From NCBI GenBank assembly GCA_017535315.1, contig JAFXUD010000016.1, positions 1-57,783 on the forward strand: a stretch of DNA of 57,783 nucleotides. The letters run 5' to 3'. The stretch's first letter is position 1. Each line of letters begins with the position of its first letter. This stretch comes from Victivallales bacterium (GTDB taxonomy: Bacteria; Verrucomicrobiota; Lentisphaeria; Oligosphaerales; Oligosphaeraceae). The notes under the pieces are model-generated. The model worked only from the letters and a program-made list of their open reading frames with translations, was not told the origin of the DNA and searched no databases. The position numbers and the translations under genes were made by a program. Of the stretch, positions 33,430 through 41,529 are shown piece after piece.

Positions 33430-35283
33430 TCATTTACATAGATTTTGAAGGTGTTTCTGCCATTTGCGGATGACTCGTCTCTCGTATGTTTCTACGCCGT
33501 TTCTTGGAATCACAAGTGTCTCCATGCGGGCGTAATGGCGTTGACGCCAGTTCGAGATTGGACGCAAAATGCCGCCGATGGCAAGCAGTAGCACCACAAG
33601 AAGGCATAGCATGTTGAGCGAGCGCGAGGCTCGGAAGGAATCATGATTATCTGCTCCGATGGAATGCGTCCATCCCGTCAGGAGACGATGGCAATACGCA
33701 GCGTAGTACAATGGCCATAGACAGCATAAAAATGCACAGGGGAGCAATTGTAGGAGCGATCCGCCTTTCTCCTGCACCATAAAAACCATCGCAAGGTAAA
33801 TCAGAGCTGGGAGCAGGATGCCTTTCAATAGAAGCTTCGCGTATGCAGTCTTTGGCAGGATGAAAAGGAATGGCCGCCGTCCGCCAATACGCAGGAAGAA
33901 TGCATGAATGGCAAACAAGACGATTGCCACGAGAAGTACCAGACATGACAGTCCAATGGTCATGGAGTCGAAAGTCGCCGCCTCAAGCTTCCGTTCAATC
34001 GACCATTCGGCGAGATTGTCGCCTTCAACAGAATACGGCGGGACAATTCCTGACAGCAGGCCTCCCGCGTGGAAGCACTGTGCGGCGTGACCGTGTATGG
34101 TATCCCGCATTTTCTTGTCCATATCGGCACCCGCTTGCAAGGCGGCGATTTCATCTGCCATGTCAAGGCGTTTTGCGCATTTGAGGAAAAACTCCATCCG
34201 CTTTATGCCAGCCAGAATGTCCAGCATACATGCGCCTTCCTTTTCGACAAACTGGGGAATAAACACGCGCCAGGTTCTGAGAAACTCCAGCGCCTTGGCA
34301 TCGTTGCCCTCCTTGTGGAGGATGTCGCAATACAGTACCACGCCTCTGGCGATGTTCGTTCCGACGATCTGAAGGAGAAGTTTTTCTCTTGCGGCAACAT
34401 CGATTAGATGCAAGCCGCCGAGCAAATCCTCGCGAATCTTGAGCATTCCGCGAATTCTATCCTGCAGTTCAACACTGTAGTTCCTCACGATGCCTTTGTG
34501 GAGCGCTCGTCCGTAGATTGCCATCGCCTCATCCAGTTTGGCACGGTCCTTGATGGCATCATCTTCAGGTGATTCGGCCATCTTGGGCAATGCGCAGGAT
34601 TCCCGTATCAGCATATTGCACTCCAGATAGTCGTAGAGCGAATTGCCTGGGTCGATTCTCCTGCCATTCGCCAAAATCTCCGGCAGTTGCTCTGGAACAG
34701 AAAAGTTGTAGTGCGACAATTCCTGCGCATACAGGGCGCAAATCATAGTGTCTTCGCGATTGGAGGCATACAGCCGGGAAAGGATTTCAATGCGGCCTTC
34801 CCCCGAAAGATTGTCAAAGTAATAGCTGAACAGTCGCTGTTCGTCATCAGACAGCGTCCGTGTCTTCAATCCGAGGTCCATGTGGACATCACGACGCTCC
34901 ATGTCGAACAACTCGGGACTCATCCACTTGAGTAAAATTACACTTGAGATGATGCTTCTAACGTTGATGCAGAGGAACACCCCGATGATAAGAATCGGCA
35001 GGGCAAGCCATCTGACAGCATTCCGTATGCGCGTACGTCGTGAAAGTCTCTTGCTGTTGCTTTCCGCAAGCTGGCTCGACAGTTCCTCAGGGTTGCCGAA
35101 ACGACGCACGGTACTTTTCAAGGCCTGCTCCTCTGATGCATTTTTCCGCTCCTCATCAAAGGCATCCTCAAGATGATCAAGAAGCTCGTGTTCCACCTGC
35201 TGGCAAAGTTCCGTGTCATCGGACAAGGACTTGGAGCACAATCTTGAGTATTCTCTCAATTCATCATGAAAGTCATTATTCAT
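33430..35283 (-). CDS. HAAS/permease-prefix domain membrane protein
   Basis: 617 residues. The N-terminal ~75 residues (ELREYSRLCSKSLSDDTELC, VRRFGNPEELSSQLAES) are an HAAS-type helical domain, which normally binds a PadR regulator. One membrane helix follows (~90-112). A long helical TPR-like soluble region (140-470) contains motifs such as ICALYAQELSHYNFSVPEQL. Then come about four C-terminal hydrophobic helices (495-600). The ATG at 35283 has AAGGAG 8 bases upstream and lies 34 bases after the PadR gene. Role of the rest of the protein unknown. Confidence 0.78.
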   Translation of the reverse strand: MNNDFHDELREYSRLCSKSLSDDTELCQQVEHELLDHLEDAFDEERKNASEEQALKSTVRRFGNPEELSSQLAESNSKRLSRRTRIRNAVRWLALPILIIGVFLCINVRSIISSVILLKWMSPELFDMERRDVHMDLGLKTRTLSDDEQRLFSYYFDNLSGEGRIEILSRLYASNREDTMICALYAQELSHYNFSVPEQLPEILANGRRIDPGNSLYDYLECNMLIRESCALPKMAESPEDDAIKDRAKLDEAMAIYGRALHKGIVRNYSVELQDRIRGMLKIREDLLGGLHLIDVAAREKLLLQIVGTNIARGVVLYCDILHKEGNDAKALEFLRTWRVFIPQFVEKEGACMLDILAGIKRMEFFLKCAKRLDMADEIAALQAGADMDKKMRDTIHGHAAQCFHAGGLLSGIVPPYSVEGDNLAEWSIERKLEAATFDSMTIGLSCLVLLVAIVLFAIHAFFLRIGGRRPFLFILPKTAYAKLLLKGILLPALIYLAMVFMVQEKGGSLLQLLPCAFLCCLWPLYYAAYCHRLLTGWTHSIGADNHDSFRASRSLNMLCLLVVLLLAIGGILRPISNWRQRHYARMETLVIPRNGVETYERRVIRKWQKHLQNLCK

Positions 35284-35317
35284 TGCAGTATCTCCTTGAG
35301 CATGATGACTCCTAAAC

Positions 35318-35653
35318 TTACGCTTGCGGCGTTGGCTGAAGCAGCATCGACAGCATCGTGCAGAATTCACGTGTGGCCTCTGTACGCGACACAGCCACCT
35401 CGCGCCCTGAATTTGTGAGAGTGTAATAGCGCCGTATCTTGCCATTGCCTTCGCGAGAATAGGAATTGACAAGGCCGTCGCTTTCCAGCTTGTGAAGGCA
35501 TGGATACAGTGAGCCTTCACGCCATTGGAAATAGCCGTTGCTTCTCTCGTTCACGGTCTTTATCATCTCGTAACCATACATGTCGTGCTCTGACAGAAGT
35601 TTCAGTATCACGACTTCGACCGATCCGTGCATCAATTCCTTGCTCCCTGACAT
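35318..35653 (-). CDS. PadR-family transcriptional regulator
   Basis: 111 residues. Typical winged-helix PadR: HGSVEVVILKLLSEHDMYGY, WREGSLYPCLHKLESDGLV, RRYYTLTNSGRE. Paired with an HAAS-domain membrane protein, a standard PadR partner, in one operon. Two identical-core palindromes lie in its promoter, so autorepression is likely. AAGGAG is 9 bases before the ATG. Confidence 0.93.
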   Translation of the reverse strand: MSGSKELMHGSVEVVILKLLSEHDMYGYEMIKTVNERSNGYFQWREGSLYPCLHKLESDGLVNSYSREGNGKIRRYYTLTNSGREVAVSRTEATREFCTMLSMLLQPTPQA

Positions 35654-35697
35654 TTTGTGTTTCTCCTTTGTCGTTAGAGGTTCTTTTCTTTGCCTTG

Positions 35698-35754
35698 TTA
35701 CATAGAATGCCTATGTAAATAGTGTTAATATACATAGAAAATCTATGTATGCAA
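35698..35754 (-). promoter_or_regulatory. PadR operon promoter with two operator palindromes
   Basis: Both sites share ACATAG-N5-CTATGT: site 1 at 35698-35718 (TTACATAG/CTATGTAA) and site 2 at 35730-35750 (ATACATAGA/TCTATGTAT). Centres are 32 bases apart, three helical turns. A minus-strand promoter TTGCAT (35754-35749) and TATATT (35732-35727) has site 2 in its spacer and site 1 just downstream, the geometry of repression. PadR proteins are known to bind ATGT/ACAT palindromes. Confidence 0.75.
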
Positions 35755-35785
35755 ATCAAAGGGCTGTTTTTTTCAAAATAGTAAT

Positions 35786-35817
35786 AAAAGGCCGCCGAAC
35801 AACCATGCCCGACGGCC
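35786..35817 (-). terminator. Terminator after the TGA-interrupted gene
   Basis: On the minus strand AGGCCGTCG and CGGCGGCCT pair with one mismatch around ~12 bases, followed by TTTTATTAC. It is 20 bases beyond the pseudogene end and separates it from the PadR promoter. Confidence 0.65.
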
Positions 35818-35836
35818 TCGTGTTCCATTGGCGGTC

Positions 35837-36223
35837 CTATTCTCCGAGCAGCTCGCGCTCCTGCTCTTCCCAGTCGAGTGGGATGCTTTCGCGCAGCCGT
35901 AGGACGGTCAGCGTCGGCGGGATGTCGCCCGACACGATGCGATGCACGATCCTGGGCGAGAGCATCGCGAGACGCAGCGTCCGCGAGCTGCGGGAGCGGT
36001 CGATGCCAAGCGCGTCCTCCAGTTCCTTGCCGTTGGGGTAGCACCCATCGTCGATCGACTTCTGTCAGGACCACGCCCGCGCCAGCATCGTCGCCAGCGA
36101 GGTCTCCTGCGCCGGCTCGTCGTCCAGCGGAACGATGCGCCGACGATCGCCCCGGCACCGAAGCACCACGGGTAGGCGAACGCGCAGGTTGCCGTTTTCC
36201 AGCCGTTCAGTTCTGATCTTCAT
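35837..36223 (-). pseudogene. Small DNA-element-associated protein with in-frame TGA
   Basis: 129 codons from ATG 36223 to TAG 35837, interrupted once by TGA at 36067-36065. Upstream reads MKIRTERLENGNLRVRLPVV to LARAWS. Downstream continues without shift as QKSIDDGCYPNGKELEDALG to LDWEEQERELLGE. The pattern (RRRIVPLDD, then a helix-turn-helix-like ALGIDRSRSSRTLRLAML) resembles short proteins often encoded beside site-specific recombinases, in which a Trp occupies the TGA place, so TGG to TGA is likely. No recombinase is present. The start overlaps the ATPase stop (ATGA). GC-rich compared with neighbours. Confidence 0.7.
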
Positions 36224-37629
36224 TCAACGCCTTCCTTGCGAGGGCTTCCATCCCCGCCGTCCCAATGTCCATCGTTATCTCGTTCAGGTGTGAGTTCATT
36301 GGCCAGCTGGCCAATGGCATACAGCGGGATGTCGATGAGTTCATACTGCGCAGGGGAGTTTGCCTTCTGGCTGTCATAGTCCAGCGTCCGCCTGAAATAC
36401 CGTGCAAGGGAAGTCCTCACGGCTGCCGGCGGACGGAATTTCCCGCAATAGAACTTGAGACTCTTGGACTGGAGGTTCACCGACGCCTTTGCCTCCACGG
36501 GAATGACGTCGCCGCTGCCCTGCAGCAGAAAGTCGACTTCCGCATCGCCGCGCGGCGATGCCCAGTAGTGCGGCTCCTCGCCGAGTTCAGCGACAATCTC
36601 CTGCTGAACGAACTGCTCGGTCAGCGCCCCCTTGAATTCCTCGAATATGCGCGAACCATCAAGAACAGTCCGCGGTTGGAGACGCGCCTTGGCGGCAAGG
36701 AGGCCGACATCAAGCATGAATCCCTTGAACGCGCCGTCTCGGTACGCCTCCAGAGGCAGGTCGGGCTTGGAGACGCGGCACTCCTGGCGCATCAGGCCGG
36801 CCTCCGTGAGCCACAGCATGGAGAACTCCAGGTCCCGCGCCCTCGTGCCCTGCTGGACGTCGCCGAATACGAACTTCTTGTTCTCGCGGGAGAGCTGGCC
36901 GGGAATGGAATCCCATACCGCCTCGATCCTGCGCACCTGGACTGGCGGCGCATGCTTTCCGAAATCGCTGCGGTAGTCAAGCAGCAGTGAATTCTGGATG
37001 CGGCGCATCCTGGCGAAGTCGTTGTGCGAGGCGTAGTCATCGACGACGCGCGGCATCCCCCCGACAAGGAAATACAGTTTCAGGAGCCTGACAAGTTCAT
37101 CGTGGAAGGGGGACATCATCCTCCAGTCGCGGTTGCCGATCAGCTCGGCGAACTGCCCCTTTCCCGTGGCTGTGAGGAATTCCCTGAACGAAAGCGGATA
37201 CAGATACTGCGTGTCAACCTTTCCGACGGGGAATCCAGTCCCGACATGGTCGGAGAGCCCGAGCTGCGAGCCAGCCGCGATGATGTCAATGCCGGAAGCC
37301 TCTTCGCAGAAGAACTTAAGCGAGGCAAGCGCACCTGGGCATTCCTGTATCTCGTCGAACACCAGAAGCGTCTTCCCAGGCTCGACCTTGAAGCCAACGT
37401 GAAGCTGCACCGCCTGCAGAAGATTCGCCACATTGGTCTCGGAGGCGAACACATCGCGCAAGGGGCTTGCATGGTCGAACCTCACATACGCCGTCCGCTC
37501 GTACTCCTGACTTCCGAATTCCTTCATCAGCCAGGTCTTGCCCACCTGCCTCGCGCCGCGAAGCAGCAGCGGCCTGCGCCCAGAATCGTTTTTCCAGGCC
37601 ACCAGCCTGTCCATTGCCTGTCTTTTCAT
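36220..37629 (-). CDS. AAA_14 / DUF4143 ATP-binding protein
   Basis: 469 residues. Walker A is GARQVGKT and Walker B is LLVFDEIQ, with a sensor IIAAGSQLGL. The C-terminal DUF4143 has a restriction-enzyme-like core (EVDFLLQ, VIPVEAKAS). Such proteins are common in gut bacteria and archaea and their task is unresolved. Starts after AAGGAG. The promoter TTGAAG/TATCTT overlaps the first of four 33-bp-spaced repeats. Clearly GC-richer than the adjacent PadR region, suggesting separate acquisition. Confidence 0.9.
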   Translation of the reverse strand: MKRQAMDRLVAWKNDSGRRPLLLRGARQVGKTWLMKEFGSQEYERTAYVRFDHASPLRDVFASETNVANLLQAVQLHVGFKVEPGKTLLVFDEIQECPGALASLKFFCEEASGIDIIAAGSQLGLSDHVGTGFPVGKVDTQYLYPLSFREFLTATGKGQFAELIGNRDWRMMSPFHDELVRLLKLYFLVGGMPRVVDDYASHNDFARMRRIQNSLLLDYRSDFGKHAPPVQVRRIEAVWDSIPGQLSRENKKFVFGDVQQGTRARDLEFSMLWLTEAGLMRQECRVSKPDLPLEAYRDGAFKGFMLDVGLLAAKARLQPRTVLDGSRIFEEFKGALTEQFVQQEIVAELGEEPHYWASPRGDAEVDFLLQGSGDVIPVEAKASVNLQSKSLKFYCGKFRPPAAVRTSLARYFRRTLDYDSQKANSPAQYELIDIPLYAIGQLANELTPERDNDGHWDGGDGSPRKEGVE

Positions 37630-37665
37630 CGTGAATCTCCTTCAACATCTTTGGAACACGCTGAT

Positions 37666-37693
37666 AAGATACACCACTATTCACATTCTTCAA
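37666..37693 (-). promoter_or_regulatory. Promoter of the AAA_14/DUF4143 gene
   Basis: On the minus strand TTGAAG (37693-37688) and TATCTT (37671-37666) are separated by 16 bases. The -35 lies inside repeat unit 1 of the 33-bp-phased set, so a protein binding the repeats could control it directly. Confidence 0.55.
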
Positions 37694-37803
37694 CTGACTT
37701 TGAAGATTAAAATTCACATTTTTCGACTGACTTTCATATTTCATAATCACGTTTATCAACTGACTTTCAAGACATCATTCCACATTTTCCCGCGACTATG
37801 TGC
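37682..37803. repeat. Four direct repeats with exact 33-bp period upstream of the ATPase gene
   Basis: Units start at 37682, 37715, 37748 and 37781. Consensus CACATTtwTCrACTGACTTT; the fourth is degenerate (CACATTTTCCCGCGACTATG). The 10-13 bases between units are not conserved, so these look like phased binding sites rather than a duplicated gene segment. Confidence 0.8.
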
Positions 37804-37867
37804 GAAAAGGAACAAACAGAACAGGAGACGAAACATGCTGATTGTGATGAGGAAGACCTTAGATCTG

Positions 37868-38071
37868 ACACCATCTAGAGGGACATCTAGAGGGACATCT
37901 TGAGGGACATCTTGAGGGACATCTTGACCGCCACCTTGACCGCCACCTTGACCGCCATCTTGAGTGCCATCTTGAGTGCCATCTTGAGTGCCATCTTGAG
38001 TGCCATCTTGAGTGCCATCTTGAGTGCCATCTTGAGTGCCATCTTGAGTGCCATCTTGAGGGACATCTTGA
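37868..38071. repeat. 12-bp minisatellite
   Basis: Sixteen perfect-length units from 37880 to 38071 plus a degenerate one at 37868. There are four GGGACATCTwGA, three CCGCCAyCTTGA, eight identical GTGCCATCTTGA and a final GGGACATCTTGA. Read on the minus strand it encodes Gln-Asp-Gly-Thr/Gln-Asp-Val-Pro tetrapeptides within a 110-codon frame (38088-37756). Tetrapeptide linkers like this occur in AlbA_2-type ATP-binding regulators, but no such domain is attached here. Confidence 0.9.
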
Positions 38072-38279
38072 CAAATCCATCCTTTCAAGCCTGATAGCCT
38101 GAAGGCTGGCTGGCGGCTTTTTTGGGGTAGTCAGAAGGCTATATTTCAAAAACGGTGTATATTAATGCAAACTAGAGAGAACAAACACCAAACTCTGCAG
38201 CAAAAGGAGCATTGACATAGGACACGATTGGTAGCCTTCCGCATTATGCAAGGCACTTGATAAAGAAAATCCGCTTTGA

Positions 38280-38532
38280 CCACTACATACAGGTCATCGG
38301 TTCACCCCAATGAACTGCAAGCCATTTCAGACTGAAAAACTGGATTGACAGCGGAAACCGCCCTGCGGTGCATTTTCCTTCGCCTGACTTGCATTCTATC
38401 AATCAAGCACGAAATCGACAAATCAGAGACATAAAACCAAGTCGATTTGTCTCTGCAAAATTGATTGGATTTGCTTTATAAACCGACCACCATTTCACGC
38501 TGCCCGACTGCGGAGATTTTGGGGTCGGGGGT
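38280..38532 (+). repeat. ~250-bp dispersed structured repeat, copy A
   Basis: From CCACTACATACAGGTCATCG to GGGTCGGGGGT. Aligned with copy B (47837-48090) along its length at roughly 80% identity by eye, and with copy C (51897-51977) in its middle. Self-pairing parts are GTTCA/TGAAC, CTGCAA with TTGaCAG, ACCGC-CCT-GCGGT, and GACAAAT (38417-38423) with ATTTGTC (38445-38451). The right end grades into a tRNA-Ala 3'-half scar. Confidence 0.8.
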
Positions 38533-38592
38533 TCGAAAGTCCTCCACCACCCAACTTATCACGAGGTCTGATGGCAATCGCCGTCAGACCTC
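38521..38592 (+). repeat. tRNA-Ala 3'-half scar, copy 3
   Basis: GGGGTCGGGGGTTCGAA corresponds to the variable/T-arm part of tRNA-Ala (GGGGTCAGGGGTTCGAA). A small deletion follows, then 51 bases (38542-38592) identical to the tRNA 3' end and terminator. A T-stem cannot form, so it is not a functional tRNA. It marks a likely island boundary. Confidence 0.8.
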
Positions 38593-38658
38593 TTCTTATT
38601 AGATTATCGCGATAAACGAGGGCGTTGATGAGTACCTCATGGTAGTTGCTACACAAAC

Positions 38659-39609
38659 TTACCAGATGGCGATTTCTGCACCGTGCTGTTCGCGGCTTTC
38701 GATGCCTGCGATCACAAGTTTCATCAGTTCAACAGTTTCAGTCCATGGGAATGGGCGGAGGCCCGTGCACAGGAAATTAACGAATGCAACCAGTTGGTTG
38801 CGGAACGAATTGTAGGAGTCGCCGATTTCAATCTTCGTCGTGCGCTTTGTTCCGCCGATGAAGATGCCGCCGAGATTACCGTAGTCGTAGATGCCTGTCA
38901 ATAGGACATCAAAGCCATCGCGATGCTTCAAGTGGACGATGTTTCGCTTGTACGACCCTGTATTGACGACGCTGACGAAGCCAGGTCCTGTGATGGGATA
39001 AATCGCCTCAAGCGAATGGATTCCGTAAGTCTCCCATTTCTTCGGCATGCCGTATTGAATCAGCCGCAATTCGCCGAATTCGCGCAGTTTACCATGATGG
39101 AAAGGCTCCGTCTCTTTGCAGTAGCGCATGCTACTGCTAGACAACAACGGATAACCGTCCTCGAAGAGTTTCGTGAAGTAAGCCAGGTCATCGCGGTTGT
39201 CGCAGAGTGGCTTGTCGATGAAGAGCGGGATGCCTGCCTCGATGAAGGGCTTTGCACGGCGGACATGCTCGCTGCCGATATCCGTCGCAATGATGACCGC
39301 ATCGACCTTGCCAATCATCTCTTCTGGTTTGTCAATGACATTCGGCACGAGCGACAGTTTTGAAACGTGCTCCGCGTCACTTCGGTTGTCGCAGTAGACG
39401 TAGTCCATATGTGCGCCTGGAATGCCCATCGTTTCGTAGTCCTGGAGATACAAATAGGCTGGAATCGCGGGGAAGGGGCACTCCGCGGCCATTCGTTCGC
39501 GGTCGAACTTGTTGAACATCGCGCTCCAACTGTATGGATGGCCATTGCCTTCCGTCATGCCGATGATACCTAGACGGATATGTTCAGGGTCTTTGACAAA
39601 CGCTGCCAT
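38659..39609 (-). CDS. Gfo/Idh/MocA-family oxidoreductase
   Basis: 316 residues. N-terminal Rossmann fold opening with LGIIGMTEGNGHPYS, then DAVIIATDIGSEH and IDKPLCDNRDDLAYF (the EKP-like catalytic Lys motif with Asp). A C-terminal alpha/beta domain carries the substrate site. Start at ATG 39609 after GGAGG. First-choice role is NAD(P)-dependent oxidation of a sugar, aldonate or inositol. Last gene of a three-gene minus-strand operon with AKR and SDR enzymes. Confidence 0.85.
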   Translation of the reverse strand: MAAFVKDPEHIRLGIIGMTEGNGHPYSWSAMFNKFDRERMAAECPFPAIPAYLYLQDYETMGIPGAHMDYVYCDNRSDAEHVSKLSLVPNVIDKPEEMIGKVDAVIIATDIGSEHVRRAKPFIEAGIPLFIDKPLCDNRDDLAYFTKLFEDGYPLLSSSSMRYCKETEPFHHGKLREFGELRLIQYGMPKKWETYGIHSLEAIYPITGPGFVSVVNTGSYKRNIVHLKHRDGFDVLLTGIYDYGNLGGIFIGGTKRTTKIEIGDSYNSFRNQLVAFVNFLCTGLRPFPWTETVELMKLVIAGIESREQHGAEIAIW

Positions 39610-39639
39610 AATATTTACCTCCAATGGCTTACGTTAATT

Positions 39640-40515
39640 CTATCTCTTGTTCCACTTCGACGGGCGAATGACGTTCTCGGGCAGTTCGGGAACTGCCGCG
39701 ATGACCGCCTTCAGCAAATCGTCTGGCAATGCGCCGCGTTCCGCCAAAGCGATGTTCATCTCAAGCTGTTCGACTGTGTCCACGCCTGTCAGAACGCCTT
39801 CCACGCCAGGGAACGAGAGCAAATAACGCATGCACAGCTCGGACAGTGCTATGCCTGCGTCTTCCGCAAGTTTCGTCAATGTGCGGCGAATTGGAACCAC
39901 ACCCTGAAGATGCTCTGGTATCTTTTCCTCTGGCATCAGCAGAAGGCCTTGCAGATATACGCTGCGCACAAAGACGCGTACCTTGCGGTCAGTCGTCTCA
40001 ATCAGCGGCAGAAAGCGGCGGTCGAGAACGTTGGATGGAATCTGCACGGCGTCGCAATCGCCGATACCAGGCGGCAACATGCCGTCCACAGATGTCCCGA
40101 CAAAGCGCACAACGCCTTTTTTCTGCCATTTGCGAAGGACAGGGAGGTAATCCAGATTCTCCTCGCGATGGAAGAGAATCGCATAAAGCGACGGGACACC
40201 GAGATTCTTGAGCGACTTTTCAAGCGATGCGTCTATCATTGCCTCGCCCTCCGTGCGTGTCATTTCTGGCGAAATCGGCGGAATCTTGCTGACCAGACAC
40301 ATCTTGTCCCCAAGCCCAAGCCGTTTCAAAACGCGACCGAGCACTTGTTCGCTTTCGCCGTATGAAGCGGCGGTGTCTATGAGGCGGATGCCTGCATGGT
40401 ACGCAGCGGACAATATGTCCGCCACCTGTTCATCGGAAGGCTTGCCGTGCGTGTTCGCGATTCCGTAGTTCAAACCAAATTGGACGGTTCCAAGAACCAA
40501 TCGAGATGTTTTCAT
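39640..40515 (-). CDS. Aldo/keto reductase
   Basis: 291 residues. Catalytic tetrad visible as Asp47 and Tyr52 (RLIDTAASYGESEQVLG), Lys77 (VSKIPP) and His116 (ILFHRE). The C-terminal cofactor loop (GVEGVLTGVDTVEQLEMN) matches the family's NADPH site. Lies 30 bases upstream of the Gfo/Idh gene in the same operon. Substrate probably a sugar aldehyde or ketone, unidentified. Confidence 0.9.
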   Translation of the reverse strand: MKTSRLVLGTVQFGLNYGIANTHGKPSDEQVADILSAAYHAGIRLIDTAASYGESEQVLGRVLKRLGLGDKMCLVSKIPPISPEMTRTEGEAMIDASLEKSLKNLGVPSLYAILFHREENLDYLPVLRKWQKKGVVRFVGTSVDGMLPPGIGDCDAVQIPSNVLDRRFLPLIETTDRKVRVFVRSVYLQGLLLMPEEKIPEHLQGVVPIRRTLTKLAEDAGIALSELCMRYLLSFPGVEGVLTGVDTVEQLEMNIALAERGALPDDLLKAVIAAVPELPENVIRPSKWNKR

Positions 40516-40534
40516 TCAAATAATACCTCGATAG

Positions 40535-41326
40535 CTATTTAGCTGTATAGCCGCCATCGACGGGGATGTTAGTCCCTGTGATGTATCCAGACGCATCGGA
40601 GGCCAAAAAGACGATGATGCCCTTGAGGTCTTCCTGCCCCGCCAGGTGGCCGAGCTGCGTCCGCTCGCTGTATTGCTTGACAAATCGTTCAGGCATCGTG
40701 TCTTCCTGAAGGCCACCTGGATGGATTGCGTTGACGCGGATTCCGTCCTTGCCGAGCACACTTGCCGCCCATCGCGTGAAGTTCACCATGCCGCCTTTCT
40801 CATAAAAGTAAATCGGGCTGGGATTGTTGCCCATCGTCGTTCCTGCATAGTTGGCAAACTCTGGACCGACCAGTCCCATGAACGAACCGATGTTCACGAT
40901 GGAGCCTTTGCCAGCCGCCTTCATCACTTCCGAAACGACCGCAGTGATGTAGAACAACGCCGACGCATTGACATGGAGACTCTCGTCGTATGTGTCCAGA
41001 GGCTTCTTCCAGCCGCCTCCGCAAGCGCACCGCGTCACGGCGTTGTTGATGAGGATGTCGATGCGGCCAGTCGTCGCCACGATCTCCTCGACCATCTTGT
41101 CGATGGATTCCGTTGACTGGAGATCCAGATGGATGGCTCGCGCCTTCAGTCCACGTGCAACCAATGTATCTGCAAATACTTGGCACGCATCTACATGGCG
41201 TGCGGCGATGAATACCTCAGCACCCGCCTCCGCCAGTGCCTCGGAAATCTGCTTGCCGTACCGTCCAGCCCCGCCAGTCACGATCGCCGTGCGGCCGTCA
41301 AGTCTGAATGAATCAATGACGTTCAT
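40535..41326 (-). CDS. Short-chain dehydrogenase/reductase
   Basis: 263 residues. TGGAGRYG cofactor loop, ILINNAV, active-site Ser in IVNIGSFMG and the YxxxK pair in IYFYEKGGMVNFTRW. The end GYITGTNIPVDGGYTAK is the canonical SDR C-terminus. AAAGGAG precedes ATG 41326. First gene of the SDR-AKR-Gfo/Idh operon, fitting stepwise oxidation of a sugar or sugar acid. Confidence 0.92.
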   Translation of the reverse strand: MNVIDSFRLDGRTAIVTGGAGRYGKQISEALAEAGAEVFIAARHVDACQVFADTLVARGLKARAIHLDLQSTESIDKMVEEIVATTGRIDILINNAVTRCACGGGWKKPLDTYDESLHVNASALFYITAVVSEVMKAAGKGSIVNIGSFMGLVGPEFANYAGTTMGNNPSPIYFYEKGGMVNFTRWAASVLGKDGIRVNAIHPGGLQEDTMPERFVKQYSERTQLGHLAGQEDLKGIIVFLASDASGYITGTNIPVDGGYTAK

Positions 41327-41480
41327 GGTTTTTAGCTCCTTTAGAACCATGTTTATGTTTTCTTTGTTTTTTATCTGGTACCCTTGTTACTCTTTCAAAT
41401 ATACACGTTAATACAAGGTTTTCCACGATAGAAGCGGAAATAACCTTCTGTTCCGTGACAAAATCTTTGGCATTTATACA

Positions 41481-41529
41481 ATGGGAAACAGGGTTCATCA
41501 AGTCTGTGGAGAACCACAGTTTTTCCCAT
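41481..41529 (+). terminator. Orphan hairpin terminator
   Basis: CTGTGG-AGAA-CCACAG (41504-41519) is followed by TTTTT, and an outer pairing ATGGGAA/TTCCCAT extends it. No plus-strand gene precedes it. The region 41327-41857 otherwise holds only a 66-codon frame (41566-41766) without recognisable features, so a gene may have been lost here. Confidence 0.55.

Noticed and set aside
36065-36067. UGA recoded as Trp or selenocysteine
   Set aside because: Other genes in the window terminate with TGA, no selenocysteine-type hairpin is evident after it, and a single TGG to TGA change explains it.
37682-37803. Short CRISPR or replication iterons
   Set aside because: Only about 20 conserved bases per 33-bp period, spacers of 10-13 bases, no Rep gene; better explained as phased regulator sites.
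37868-38071. CRISPR array
   Set aside because: Units are contiguous 12-mers with no spacers and no cas genes are nearby; it is a minisatellite.
38280-38592. tmRNA or functional tRNA in repeat A
   Set aside because: The 3' part resembles tRNA but the T-stem cannot form, there is no matching 5' acceptor half, and no tag-peptide reading frame was seen.
29036-38592. Intact integrative element or prophage
   Set aside because: No integrase, recombinase, capsid or replication gene was found between the tRNA-derived repeats.
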